The position numbers were made by a program, and so were the translations under genes. From positions 81,021 to 145,020 of the forward strand of contig CAKUWY010000007.1 of NCBI GenBank assembly GCA_934699585.1: a stretch of 64,000 nt of DNA, given 5' to 3'. This stretch comes from an uncultured Fibrobacter sp. (GTDB lineage: Bacteria > Fibrobacterota > Fibrobacteria > Fibrobacterales > Fibrobacteraceae). Positions 48,738 through 57,097 of this stretch are shown piece after piece (positions within the stretch are counted from its first letter, which is position 1; every line of letters starts with the position of its first letter). The notes beneath the pieces are model-generated. The model was not told where the DNA came from. It was given only the letters and a program-made list of their open reading frames with translations, and made no database searches.

Positions 48738-49640
48738 TTACTTATCTTCACCTAAATAGAATTTCGGGCAAATGCGCCCAGGCTCGTACCTGCAAAGGGA
48801 AAGGACTTCGCCCGCCCCGTTGGCCACGAACACGTGACCTTCGGTCCCGACGCCCTCTACAGGCGTTTTCCAGGGAAGCCAATTGCCCTTGCGGATAATC
48901 CCCATCTGGGTATCGTCCAGACGCAACACCGGATAATCTAGAACTTTATCTACCGGCACCAGGTTTTCGGCCGTCAGGTTCTCGCCCTTGACTGCATTGT
49001 CCAGGGTGATGTTCCCTATGCGGTGGCGGCGAATCTGGGAAACGCAGCCATAGGTTCCAAGGGCACGGGCCAAGTCGCGCCCAAGAGACCTAACGTAGGT
49101 TCCCTTGGAGCAGACGCATTCCAAGTCGAAGGTGGCAAAGCAATTGCCGGAGCAGCCTTCGGTGACGCCGCCCTCCCCTACGATTTTCAAGGATTCGATG
49201 TGGATACGGCGGGGTTTCATCTCGAAATCCTTGCCCCGTTCCGCCCAGTCGCTGGCACGGCGGCCGTCGATTTTTACGGCACAATACCGCGGAGGAATCT
49301 GGTCGATGTCGCCAATGAACTGCGGGAGGACCGCCTCGAGAGCGGCACGGCTCACCGTCAATGCAGCCCCTTGCTCCACCGCATCCCCGTCCCATTCCAG
49401 GGTGTCGGTCTCGTAGCCCAGATGGAGCCGGAAGGTATAGCACTTGTCCTTGGCCTCTACAAAAGGAAGCAGACGGGTGGCACGTCCGATGGCGGCCACA
49501 ATCAGGCCCGATGCCCGCAGGTCCAAGGTTCCCGCATGACCCACGCGCTTTGTAGAAAAGACCCTTTTCAGCGGGAAAAGGGCCTTGAAAGAAGTTTCAC
49601 CGGGATTCTTGTCCAGCAGGACAAATCCAGAAGGAGTCAA
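48738..49640 (-). CDS. truB: tRNA pseudouridine-55 synthase
   Basis: The 300-residue protein has GFVLLDKNPGETSFKAL, KRVGHAGTLDLRASGLIVAAIGRATRL with the catalytic aspartate in GTLD, YCAVKIDGRRASDWAERG and CSKGTYVRSLGRDLARALG. It makes the T-loop pseudouridine in tRNA. It has a C-terminal PUA-like tail. It begins 2 bp after rbfA ends. 60-70 bp containing a palindromic repeat separate it from ribF. Confidence 0.95.
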   Translation of the reverse strand: MTPSGFVLLDKNPGETSFKALFPLKRVFSTKRVGHAGTLDLRASGLIVAAIGRATRLLPFVEAKDKCYTFRLHLGYETDTLEWDGDAVEQGAALTVSRAALEAVLPQFIGDIDQIPPRYCAVKIDGRRASDWAERGKDFEMKPRRIHIESLKIVGEGGVTEGCSGNCFATFDLECVCSKGTYVRSLGRDLARALGTYGCVSQIRRHRIGNITLDNAVKGENLTAENLVPVDKVLDYPVLRLDDTQMGIIRKGNWLPWKTPVEGVGTEGHVFVANGAGEVLSLCRYEPGRICPKFYLGEDK

Positions 49641-49641
49641 G

Positions 49642-49995
49642 CTAGAGTTCCCCCTTCTGCTTCAGTTCGGCCAAGATGGATTCGATACGCATGGCGTGTT
49701 CCAGGTTCTCATCCAGAACAAAGTTCAGTTCCGGAATCTTCCGGATCTTGAGGGCCTTGCCCAGGACTCCACGGATAAAGCCGGCGGAGTTGTTCAGCCC
49801 CACCAGGGTGTCACGCTTTTCCTTGTCGGTGCCCATCACAGACACGAGAATCTTCGCATAGCTCAAATCCTCGGTGATGGTCACCCGGGTAATGCTTGCA
49901 AGGCTGCTCACGCGGGGATCCTTCAGCCCCTTCTGCAGGAGCTTCCCGATTTCCTCGCGGAACTGTTCGTCTAATCTGTCGGTTCTACGACTCAT
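49642..49995 (-). CDS. rbfA: Ribosome-binding factor A
   Basis: The 117-residue protein begins RRTDRLDEQFREEIGKLLQKGLKDPRV and continues with SLASITRVTITEDLSYAKILVSVMG and LKIRKIPELNFVLDENLEHAMRIESIL, the complete RbfA KH-like fold. It binds the 30S subunit during 16S rRNA maturation. Its start overlaps the infB stop codon by one base. Confidence 0.95.
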   Translation of the reverse strand: MSRRTDRLDEQFREEIGKLLQKGLKDPRVSSLASITRVTITEDLSYAKILVSVMGTDKEKRDTLVGLNNSAGFIRGVLGKALKIRKIPELNFVLDENLEHAMRIESILAELKQKGEL

Positions 49996-52900
49996 TAGGC
50001 GTCCTTCTCCTCGGCAGCCTTCTTCGCCTTCTCCTCGGCTTCTTCACGGGCCACGTCCTTCAGGGTACGGGCAACGGTGACTTCCTTGAAGAAGATCAGG
50101 CTGTCGCCTTCCTTGATGTCGTCGTAACCCTTGAGGCCGATACCGCATTCGAATCCGCGGACAACCGTCTTCACGTCGTCCTTCATGCGCTTGAGGGACT
50201 GGACCACGGTAGTTCCCAGTTCCACGCCATTGCGGTACACGCGAACGTGGCTCGTGCGGTCCACTTCGCCGTCGGTAACCATACAGCCGGCAATGAGACC
50301 CACCTTCGGAATCTTGAACACCTGGCGAATTTCGGCTTCGCCCACAAGTTCTTCCTTGAGGGTAGGCTTCAACAGGCCTTCAACGGCATTCTTGATGTCT
50401 TCGATACAGTCGTAAATCACGCGGTAGTTGCGGATTTCAATACCTTCCTTCTGGGCCATTTCGCGCACGGAGAGCGAAGGCATCAGGTGGAAGGAAATAA
50501 TGATAGCCTGGGCAGTGGTCGCAAACAGGATATCGGAATCCGTAATGGCGCCCACACCCTTGCGAATGATGTTCACCTTCACTTCCCTGTTGGAAAGTTT
50601 TTCCAGAGAAGAAGCCAGGGCTTCGGCAGAACCGCCCACGTCGGCCTTGACGATAAGGTTCAGTTCGGAAAGCTTGCCTTCCTTCTGTTCGTTGAACTTG
50701 GATTCCAGAGAAATGGTGCTACGGGCGCGGAGGTCGCGTTCACGGGCGGCCATGCGGCGCTTACTTGCAATTTCACGAGCGGTCTTTTCGTCGTCCACCA
50801 CAATCAGGTCGTCACCGGCCTGGGGCGTACCGTCGAAGCCAAGCACCTGGCAAGGTGCAGAGGGAGGTGCCACCTTCATCTGTTCACCGCGTTCGTTGAA
50901 CATGGCACGGACCTTACCGGCGTAGATACCGCAGACAAACGGGTCACCCACATGGAGGGTACCGTTCTGCACAAGGATTGTAGCCATGGAACCCTTGCCC
51001 ACGTCCAGCTTGGATTCCACCACGGCACCCTTGGCGTGTGCGTCGGGGTTGGCCTTGAGTTCCAGCACTTCGGCTTCGAGTGCAAGCGTTTCCAGCAACT
51101 GGTCCATGCCCTGGCCCGTGCGGGCGGACACTTCGATACAGCTGGTCTGACCACCCCACTGTTCCACTTCTACACCGCGTTCGGCCAGCTGGGCACGAAT
51201 CTTGTCGGGGTTGGCCGTAGGCAGGTCAATCTTGGTAATGGCAACCACCATGGGCACGTTTTCTCGCTTGGCCAGTTCGATAGATTCCACCGTCTGGGGC
51301 ATCACCATGGAGTCGGCGGCCACCACCAGCACAATCACGTCGGTCACCTGAGAACCGCGGGCACGCATGGCGCTGAAGGCCTCGTGACCCGGAGTATCCA
51401 GGAAGGTCACCTTACCCTGCTTAGTCGTCACCTCGTAGGCACCGATATGCTGGGTAATGCCGCCGGATTCGCCGGACACCACGTGAGTCTTGCGGATCCA
51501 GTCCAGCAAGGAGGTTTTACCATGGTCCACATGGCCCATCACCGTCACCACCGGGTGGCGGGGCTGCAGGTTCTCTTCGGATTCTTCTTCCACGCCGAGA
51601 ACCGCTTCTTCGTATTCTTCCATCAACTGGGCTTCGTAGCCGAACTCGTCGGCCAGAATCTGGATGGTCTCGAAGTCCAGGCGGGCGTTGATGGTCACCA
51701 TCATACCCATTTCCATGCACTTCGCAATGACGCGGGCAGGCATCTGGTCCATAAGACCGGCCAGTTCGCCCACGGTAATAAAGTCAGAGGTCTTGAGAAT
51801 CTTCTTCTCTTCGCCAGAATCGTTATCGTTGTGTTCCTTGCGATAAACTTTCTTGACGGGCTTTTTGGACAGGTCGGCCATCACGCGGGAAACGTTCTGG
51901 CGAACCATTTCCTGCTGCTGTTCCTTCTGCTGTTCCTTCTGCTGTTCCTGCCTGTCGCGACCGTTTCCACGACGGTTCTTGTCGTTACCATGACGGCCGT
52001 TCTGGCCCTTGGCGTTACCGCCCTTTCCACCCTGGGAAGAGGCACCGCCAAAACCGACACCGCCGTTGCTGGCGTTGAAGGCGTCTTGCATGGAGCCGCC
52101 GGAGAATCCGCTGGAGCGGCCTCCGCCGAAACCACCACGACCGCCATTCTGGCCACCGCGGAAGTTGCCGCCACGATTGTCCTGACCGTTGCCGGCATTG
52201 CGGGGGCCAAAGGTTCCCGTGTAGCCTTGAGCATTACCAGGACCCTTGGCACCGGGGCCGCCCGGACGGCGGTTGTTAGGACCGCGACCGCCCTGCTGTT
52301 GCTGCTGGGACTTGGCGATACGGGCAAGGATAGCCGCATCGGGCTTGAACACCTGGGCCTTCATGGGAGGCTGCTTCAGCTCCGTAGAAGAAGTTATCAT
52401 GGTGGGTTCTGCAGGCTTTGCAGGAGCGGGCTTTGCCGCAGCCGTAGGCTTCGGGTCAGTCTTTACAGGGGCTTCAGCCTTGACTTCGGGCTTTGCCTCG
52501 ACAGGAGTTTCCTTGGCAGGTTCCGCAGGCTTTGCAGGAGCTTCGGCTACAGGCGCGGCGACTTCTGGAGCCTTCGGTGTCTCTGCAGGGGCAACTGGGC
52601 TAGGAGCGGCAGCAACTTCGGGAGCCTTCGGGGCTTCTTCGGCCTTGGCAGCAGCCTTGGCCTTTGTCGCAGCGGGCTTTTCCGTAGTGGCCTTGGGCTT
52701 TGTAGCCTTGATGCGGCGGATAGTCACACCGTTCTTGACCGTCACGGTTTCCGTGGCGGACTTTTTCTTGGGCGTGCTTTCCTGGGATTCCGAAGACGAA
52801 GCGCTCTTCAGGTTCTTACTCCTGGAATCCTGCTTCTGTTTTTCAACAGCGGCAGCCTCTTCAATCTTCTCGTAATCCGAGGCGGCCACCTTGGACACCT

Positions 52901-53009
52901 GGGTACGGACAGTGACACCTGCATCTCTCAGCAGCTTCATGACCACGTCCACTTTCAGTCCGTGTTCTTGTGCCCAGTCCGTCGGTTTGATTTGATCTTC
53001 CATACTCAT
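49995..53009 (-). CDS. infB: Translation initiation factor IF-2
   Basis: The 1004-residue GTPase has an N-terminal helix (DWAQEHGLKVDVVMKLLRDAGV), then a long low-complexity region: first Pro/Ala/Glu/Lys-rich, then a Gly/Asn/Arg-rich segment (GGNFRGG, GGRGGFGGG repeats, ~245-365) and a QEQQKEQQKEQQ stretch. The G domain has GHVDHGKT, DTPGHEAF and TKIDL, followed by domains II-IV ending EGDSLIFFKEVTVARTL. It positions initiator tRNA on the 30S subunit. The Gly-rich segment is unusual and probably disordered. Confidence 0.97.
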   Translation of the reverse strand: MSMEDQIKPTDWAQEHGLKVDVVMKLLRDAGVTVRTQVSKVAASDYEKIEEAAAVEKQKQDSRSKNLKSASSSESQESTPKKKSATETVTVKNGVTIRRIKATKPKATTEKPAATKAKAAAKAEEAPKAPEVAAAPSPVAPAETPKAPEVAAPVAEAPAKPAEPAKETPVEAKPEVKAEAPVKTDPKPTAAAKPAPAKPAEPTMITSSTELKQPPMKAQVFKPDAAILARIAKSQQQQQGGRGPNNRRPGGPGAKGPGNAQGYTGTFGPRNAGNGQDNRGGNFRGGQNGGRGGFGGGRSSGFSGGSMQDAFNASNGGVGFGGASSQGGKGGNAKGQNGRHGNDKNRRGNGRDRQEQQKEQQKEQQQEMVRQNVSRVMADLSKKPVKKVYRKEHNDNDSGEEKKILKTSDFITVGELAGLMDQMPARVIAKCMEMGMMVTINARLDFETIQILADEFGYEAQLMEEYEEAVLGVEEESEENLQPRHPVVTVMGHVDHGKTSLLDWIRKTHVVSGESGGITQHIGAYEVTTKQGKVTFLDTPGHEAFSAMRARGSQVTDVIVLVVAADSMVMPQTVESIELAKRENVPMVVAITKIDLPTANPDKIRAQLAERGVEVEQWGGQTSCIEVSARTGQGMDQLLETLALEAEVLELKANPDAHAKGAVVESKLDVGKGSMATILVQNGTLHVGDPFVCGIYAGKVRAMFNERGEQMKVAPPSAPCQVLGFDGTPQAGDDLIVVDDEKTAREIASKRRMAARERDLRARSTISLESKFNEQKEGKLSELNLIVKADVGGSAEALASSLEKLSNREVKVNIIRKGVGAITDSDILFATTAQAIIISFHLMPSLSVREMAQKEGIEIRNYRVIYDCIEDIKNAVEGLLKPTLKEELVGEAEIRQVFKIPKVGLIAGCMVTDGEVDRTSHVRVYRNGVELGTTVVQSLKRMKDDVKTVVRGFECGIGLKGYDDIKEGDSLIFFKEVTVARTLKDVAREEAEEKAKKAAEEKDA

Positions 53010-53058
53010 TAAAAGCCTATCTAATCCTTTTTAAAAATCCCCTGCCGAAAACTTTTCC

Positions 53059-54303
53059 TTAGGCGTTTTCTCCAGTGGTCTCCTGGGCTTCGCTGGCGTT
53101 TTCTTCGGCGGAATCCTCGGAACCGGCATTGGCAAAGAGGCTCTCTGCACGGTGAGCGTTGCGGCGGAGTTCCTGTTCGCGGGGAGTCATGACCTCGGCC
53201 TTTTCGGCGTCGGACTTTTCGGACCATTCCTTTTCGCCGAACACGTCCAGGTCGCGGCCCACCAGCGTTGCGGCCAGCTTCACGTTCTGGCCGTTCTTGC
53301 CGATAGCCTGAGCCAGGTTCTCGTCGTTGATGACCACCACCACGCGCTGGGTGCCGGGAACTTCGGTAAGCTTCACGATGTTGGCCGGAGCAAGGGCGCG
53401 AGTGATAAACACGTCCAGGTTTTCGTTCCAGTGAACGATGTCGATACGTTCGTTACCCAGTTCGCGGACGATGGTCTGCACGCGGGCACCCTTCATGCCT
53501 ACGCAGGCGCCAACCGGGTCAATCTTTTCGTCGCGGGAGAACACGGCAATCTTTGCACGGTAACCGGGTTCACGGGCAACGCCCTTGATTTCCACAGAGC
53601 CTTCGTAAATTTCCGGAACTTCCTGGCGGAACAGTTCCTTGAGAAAATCGCCGCTGGCGCGGGACAGCACCACCTGGGCACCGTTCTTGGAGGATTCCTC
53701 TACTCGGGCAATCACGGCCTTCACGGACTGGCCCTGACCCAAGCGTTCATGGCTAATCTGTTCGCGGGGCGGAATCACGGCTTCGGTCTGCTTGCCGAGG
53801 CTTACGATCACGTTGCGGCCTTCGAGGCGGAGCACTTCGCCGCTGATCATGGTGCCGATACGACCCTTGTAGGTATCCAGAATCTTCTGGCGTTCGGCGT
53901 CGCGGATCTGCTGGGTCAAGAGCTGCTTGGCGGTCTGAATGGCCTGACGACCGAAGGTGGTGGTCGGGACTTCCATTTCAAGCAGGTCGCCGGGCTGTGC
54001 GTCTTCGTCGAATTCCTGGGCCTCGGGAACCAGCATGTATTCTTCGTCCAACTTTTCCACTTCTTCGGCGGTCATGCTGGGGTCGTAGTCCGGATAGTCG
54101 TCCACCACCTTAGCACGGAGGAACACGTGGACTTCGTCCTCGGTGATTTCCACGTCGATTTTCTTGTCTACGTGGAGATACTTCTTGGCGGCAGAAATCA
54201 AAGCCTGCTTCAAGGCGTTCAGCACCACGGAATCATCCATGTTCTTGGCATCTACAACGGCCTTCAGGGCTTCGAGCAAATTGACTTTCGGTTCATTTTT
54301 CAT
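53059..54303 (-). CDS. nusA: Transcription termination/antitermination factor NusA
   Basis: The 414-residue protein has the N-terminal RNA-polymerase-binding domain (LLEALKAVVDAKNMDDSVVLNALKQALISAAKK), an S1 domain (ISGEVLRLEGRNVIVSLGKQTEAVIPPREQI) and two KH domains (DPVGACVGMKGARVQTIVRELGNERIDIVHW and the following AIGKNGQNVKLAATLVG). It has no long C-terminal acidic repeat domain; the tail is short and Glu/Ala-rich. It regulates pausing and antitermination. It lies between rimP and infB as usual. Confidence 0.96.
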   Translation of the reverse strand: MKNEPKVNLLEALKAVVDAKNMDDSVVLNALKQALISAAKKYLHVDKKIDVEITEDEVHVFLRAKVVDDYPDYDPSMTAEEVEKLDEEYMLVPEAQEFDEDAQPGDLLEMEVPTTTFGRQAIQTAKQLLTQQIRDAERQKILDTYKGRIGTMISGEVLRLEGRNVIVSLGKQTEAVIPPREQISHERLGQGQSVKAVIARVEESSKNGAQVVLSRASGDFLKELFRQEVPEIYEGSVEIKGVAREPGYRAKIAVFSRDEKIDPVGACVGMKGARVQTIVRELGNERIDIVHWNENLDVFITRALAPANIVKLTEVPGTQRVVVVINDENLAQAIGKNGQNVKLAATLVGRDLDVFGEKEWSEKSDAEKAEVMTPREQELRRNAHRAESLFANAGSEDSAEENASEAQETTGENA

Positions 54304-54318
54304 GAATTGACCTTCCTA

Positions 54319-54768
54319 TTATATTTGTACATCCACCTTGGCAACCAGCACCTCGGACCTGGGAACGACCACGTTTCCGGCGTTTCCCTTGAGGGCCAGC
54401 GTCAAATTATCCTCGTCCGCTTCCAAAAGCTTTCCGGTAATGGGCTTGCCGGTACTGCGGGTCACCCTGATGGTGCGACCCTTGTTGCGGAGCAAATCTG
54501 CGACCGACTTGAGGGGGCGGTCAAGCCCCGGCGACGACACTTCCAGCGTGTAGGCGCCTTCGATAACTTCGGGGTCCAGGTCCAGAGCGTCGGACAAGTG
54601 CCTACTCACCTTGGAACAATCGTCAATAGAAACGCCCTCGGGCTTGTCGATATACAAACGCACGGTCCGGCGCTTGCCTGCGCGGAACATGTCCATTTCT
54701 ACCAAGGAGACCCCCGCGAACTCGCAGGCCTCGGCTATGAGGGCATCCAGCTTTTCCCTGTTATCCAA
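54319..54768 (-). CDS. rimP: Ribosome maturation factor RimP
   Basis: The 149-residue protein has LVEMDMFRAGKRRTVRLYIDKPEGVSIDDCSKVSRHLSDALD and YTLEVSSPGLDRPLKS, the two RimP signatures, then a C-terminal SH3-like domain (GRTIRVTRSTGKPITGKLLEADEDNLTLAL). It assists 30S assembly. It is the first clear gene of the rimP-ribF cluster. Confidence 0.95.
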   Translation of the reverse strand: MDNREKLDALIAEACEFAGVSLVEMDMFRAGKRRTVRLYIDKPEGVSIDDCSKVSRHLSDALDLDPEVIEGAYTLEVSSPGLDRPLKSVADLLRNKGRTIRVTRSTGKPITGKLLEADEDNLTLALKGNAGNVVVPRSEVLVAKVDVQI

Positions 54769-55072
54769 ATAAACCTCTTTATAAAAATAGCCGTTCGCTT
54801 ACGGAACTTCTCCTGAACATCTCGGACCTAAATCCTCGGTTCCATGGGAAAAATTCCACGAACAGTCTAAAACCGCGAACAAATAGAGAAAAATATTTGC
54901 CTTTGGGCAACTGAATAAGCGCAAAAACAAGGGCGTTTGCCCCCCGTTTTTGATATCGCCGCCGTAAGACCTCGCCGATCTTTCGTAATTGATTGTCAGA
55001 GAACAAGTTAAGCACACCCGTTTCCTCTAGCATCAAACTTCTAACACCAACAACAAAAAACTCACCTCAAAC

Positions 55073-55120
55073 GGATCCTCGCCTTGGTTCGACTTCGCTC
55101 ACCACAGGACGCGAGGATGA
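55073..55120. repeat. Palindromic repeat (GGATCCTCG...CGAGGATGAC type)
   Basis: The 48-bp unit has ends GGATCCTCG and CGAGGATGAC, with an internal GTTCGACTTCGCTCACCAC region, and belongs to the family with GTCATCC...GGATCC ends. Confidence 0.7.
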
Positions 55121-55145
55121 CACCATTTGTCCCCTGCGGCCCTAA

Positions 55146-55201
55146 CACCTACTACCTATTACCTACTACCTAACCACTAATCACTAACCACTAATCACTT
55201 T
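55146..55201. repeat. Degenerate heptanucleotide tandem tract C
   Basis: Eight consecutive 7-bp units are in exact register: CACCTAC, TACCTAT, TACCTAC, TACCTAA, CCACTAA, TCACTAA, CCACTAA, TCACTTT. The tract ends 18 bp before the dapA ATG. Confidence 0.85.
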
Positions 55202-55219
55202 TACTACATTATAGCCACT

Positions 55220-56176
55220 ATGCAGATTACAAAAGCTTCTCAACTTACTGGTGTTTTCCCCGCGTTGTTCACCCCGCTGATGGACGACGATCCCAAGTGT
55301 CTCCGCAACTCCGTCGACTACAAGAAGATGGAAAAGATGATTGACGACCTTATCGCTTCCGGCGTTTCCGGCATTCTCCCCGTGGGTACCACGGGCCAGA
55401 GTGCGACGGTCACCCACAAGCAGCACCTCGACATCATCAAATTCACGCTGGACTACGTGGACGGCCGCGTGCCCGTGATTGCAGGCGCAGGCAGCAACTG
55501 CACCCGCGAATCCGTCGAGATGATCGAAGAAGTCCTGAAGATTGCGGAAGTCCCGGTCCTCTGCGTCACGGGTTACTACAACAACCCCTCCCAGGAAGGC
55601 ATCGAGAAGCACTTCAAGACCCTCAGCTCCGAAACGGGCGCTAAGATTATCATCTACAACGTGCCGGGCCGTACCGCAAGCTACGTCCACCCCGACACCC
55701 TCATCGCCCTTTCCGAAGACAAGAACATCATCGGACTCAAGCAGGCGGTCGATTTCCGCATCGGCGAAAAGTTCCACGAAGACACGAAGCGCGTGATCAA
55801 CGAGACGAAGAACAACGACTTTGCCGTTCTGAGCGGCGAAGACGGATTCTTCATCGACATGCTCGAGATGGGCGGCACGGGCCTCGTGAGCGCAACGGCG
55901 AACATTCCCGAAGCGGCAAAGATTTTCGTAGACCTGTACAAGGCTTTCCAGAAGGGCGAGTTCCAGAAGTGCGACGACCTGCAGGACGCCGCCCGCGACT
56001 ACGTGGAAGCGACCTTCTGCCGCAAGAACCCGATTCCTCTGGGAACCATGTTCAACAGCCCGCTCTTCCAGCCGATGACCAGCGTGAAGGATACCGCCCG
56101 CGGTGACGAAGCCGTGGCCCGCATCATGAAGCTCATCAATGAAAAGGCTGAGAGTTTGAAGAAGTACCACGTTTAG
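55220..56176 (+). CDS. dapA: 4-hydroxy-tetrahydrodipicolinate synthase
   Basis: The 318-residue TIM-barrel protein has GVFPALFTPL, ILPVGTTGQSATVTHKQH (the GTTGE-type motif), PVIAGAGSNCTRESVEM, TGYYNNPSQEGIEKHF, IIYNVPGRTA (tyrosine of the active site) and IIGLKQAV with the Schiff-base lysine. It condenses pyruvate with aspartate semialdehyde, starting lysine and diaminopimelate synthesis. The C-terminal part is slightly longer than in E. coli DapA (292). No Shine-Dalgarno sequence precedes the ATG; a heptad-repeat tract does. Confidence 0.95.
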   Translation: MQITKASQLTGVFPALFTPLMDDDPKCLRNSVDYKKMEKMIDDLIASGVSGILPVGTTGQSATVTHKQHLDIIKFTLDYVDGRVPVIAGAGSNCTRESVEMIEEVLKIAEVPVLCVTGYYNNPSQEGIEKHFKTLSSETGAKIIIYNVPGRTASYVHPDTLIALSEDKNIIGLKQAVDFRIGEKFHEDTKRVINETKNNDFAVLSGEDGFFIDMLEMGGTGLVSATANIPEAAKIFVDLYKAFQKGEFQKCDDLQDAARDYVEATFCRKNPIPLGTMFNSPLFQPMTSVKDTARGDEAVARIMKLINEKAESLKKYHV

Positions 56177-56183
56177 GAATGGG

Positions 56184-56309
56184 CTCGCACCTACGGTGCT
56201 TTGAGGAGTGAGGTCGCATCCTGCGGATGCTCTGAGGTAAAATAAAGTACGAGATGTTTTACCCAAAGGGAGCCTCCGGCGACCGACCTCAAAGCGAAGC
56301 GACCTCAAA
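56184..56309. repeat. Three related TGAGG-flanked hairpins
   Basis: Units at 56184-56206 (CTCGCACC...GGTGCTTTGAGG) and 56208-56237 (TGAGGTCGCATCC...GGATGCTCTGAGG) run in the same direction. An inverted relative (GACCTCAAAGCGAAGCGACCTCA) is at 56285-56309. Each has TGAGG ends around a small hairpin. Confidence 0.55.
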
Positions 56310-56338
56310 CCACAAACCTTTTTAACTAGGAGAATCCC

Positions 56339-57028
56339 ATGGCAAAGAATAAATCCATTAGCGAAATCATCTGCGACTACATCAAGAAGCAGAAACTCTC
56401 CCCCATTCCCGTTCAGACCCTGAACGAGGAAGCCGCCTCCACACGCTACTTCGGTGGCGACCTCAAGGAATTCATCGCCGCAGCCAAGACGCTGGGCGCC
56501 AAGGGAATCTTCGTGGAAGAACTCTACCTCGAAGATGACGAGTTCTACTACGACAGCGGCATGGACGACGAAGAATACATGGCGCTCTACGGCAACGACA
56601 ACTGCTGCTGCGACGGTCAGTGCAAGTGCGGCAAGTGCGAAGGCAAGAAAGGCAAGAAGGCCAAGGACGACGACGATTCCGATGTGGACGGCGTCTGGTT
56701 CGAGCCCGAAGACCTGGACGGTCTGGACCTGACTCTTCTCAAGCCCCAGATGGCCAAGTACATCGACCGTATCGGCGAGTGCTGCGGCGCCCGACTCACG
56801 GTTCCCGGCGTAGACCGCCTGGAAGTGGAAATCTTTGCCGACTGGTACGACAAGTTTGCCGAGCTGGTAGACGAAGCCTCCGAAATCATCGAGGAAGACC
56901 CCAACGGCGCTCTGGAAGCCATCGAAGCCATGTTCAAGGCCGAAGAAGAGGCTGACAAGAGCGTGAAGAAGATTGCCGCTCACCCCCCGAAAGGTGGAAA
57001 GAAGACAACCCAAAAAAGCAAGAAGTAA
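56339..57028 (+). CDS. Acidic protein with a cysteine cluster, function unknown
   Basis: The 229-residue protein begins MAKNKSISEIICDYIKKQKLSPIPVQTLNEEA. It has a central cluster of six cysteines within twelve residues (C89, C90, C91, C95, C97, C100; CCCDGQCKCGKC), flanked by Asp/Glu-rich DDEFYYDSGMDDEEY and a Lys/Asp linker. The second half (LTLLKPQMAKYIDRIGECCGARL ...) is helical and ends in a Lys-rich tail. The cluster suits metal binding (Zn, Cu or Fe-S). No family recognised. AGGAG lies before the ATG and a terminator follows; it is monocistronic. No signal peptide, so probably cytosolic. Confidence 0.75.
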   Translation: MAKNKSISEIICDYIKKQKLSPIPVQTLNEEAASTRYFGGDLKEFIAAAKTLGAKGIFVEELYLEDDEFYYDSGMDDEEYMALYGNDNCCCDGQCKCGKCEGKKGKKAKDDDDSDVDGVWFEPEDLDGLDLTLLKPQMAKYIDRIGECCGARLTVPGVDRLEVEIFADWYDKFAELVDEASEIIEEDPNGALEAIEAMFKAEEEADKSVKKIAAHPPKGGKKTTQKSKK

Positions 57029-57050
57029 TCATCGGTCTTTCAGATTATGC

Positions 57051-57083
57051 AAAAAGACGCCTCCGTAAATGGGGCGTTTTTTT
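57051..57083. terminator. Bidirectional terminator
   Basis: AAAAAGACGCC ... GGCGTTTTTTT forms a short stem with A and T runs on both sides, between the Cys-cluster gene and the convergent lipoprotein gene. Confidence 0.75.
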
Positions 57084-57097
57084 AGCAAATTTAAATT

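Larger units (their letters stand above)
54769..55219. other. Divergent region between rimP and dapA
   Basis: The 451-bp gap carries the promoters of the rimP cluster (minus) and dapA (plus), neither identified with confidence. It contains a 48-bp palindromic repeat (55073-55120) and heptad tract C (55146-55201). A minus-strand ORF at 54779-55036 is discussed under rejected items. Confidence 0.5.

Noticed and set aside
49896..53012. 1038-codon plus-strand ORF opposite rbfA/infB
   Set aside because: It is the reverse frame of infB with low-complexity translation and no family match.
53152..54816. 554-codon plus-strand ORF opposite nusA/rimP
   Set aside because: Antisense shadow; no signal or domain, and nusA and rimP motifs are intact on the other strand.
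54779..55036. 85-codon minus-strand ORF upstream of rimP (MMLEETGVLNLFSDNQLRKIG...)
   Set aside because: No recognisable family, no good ribosome site, and the composition reads like a promoter/leader region. It may be untranslated leader of the rimP cluster.
55146..55201. Possible CRISPR or iteron origin from regular short repeats
   Set aside because: Units are 7 bp, contiguous and degenerate, with no unique spacers; no replication gene is next to it.
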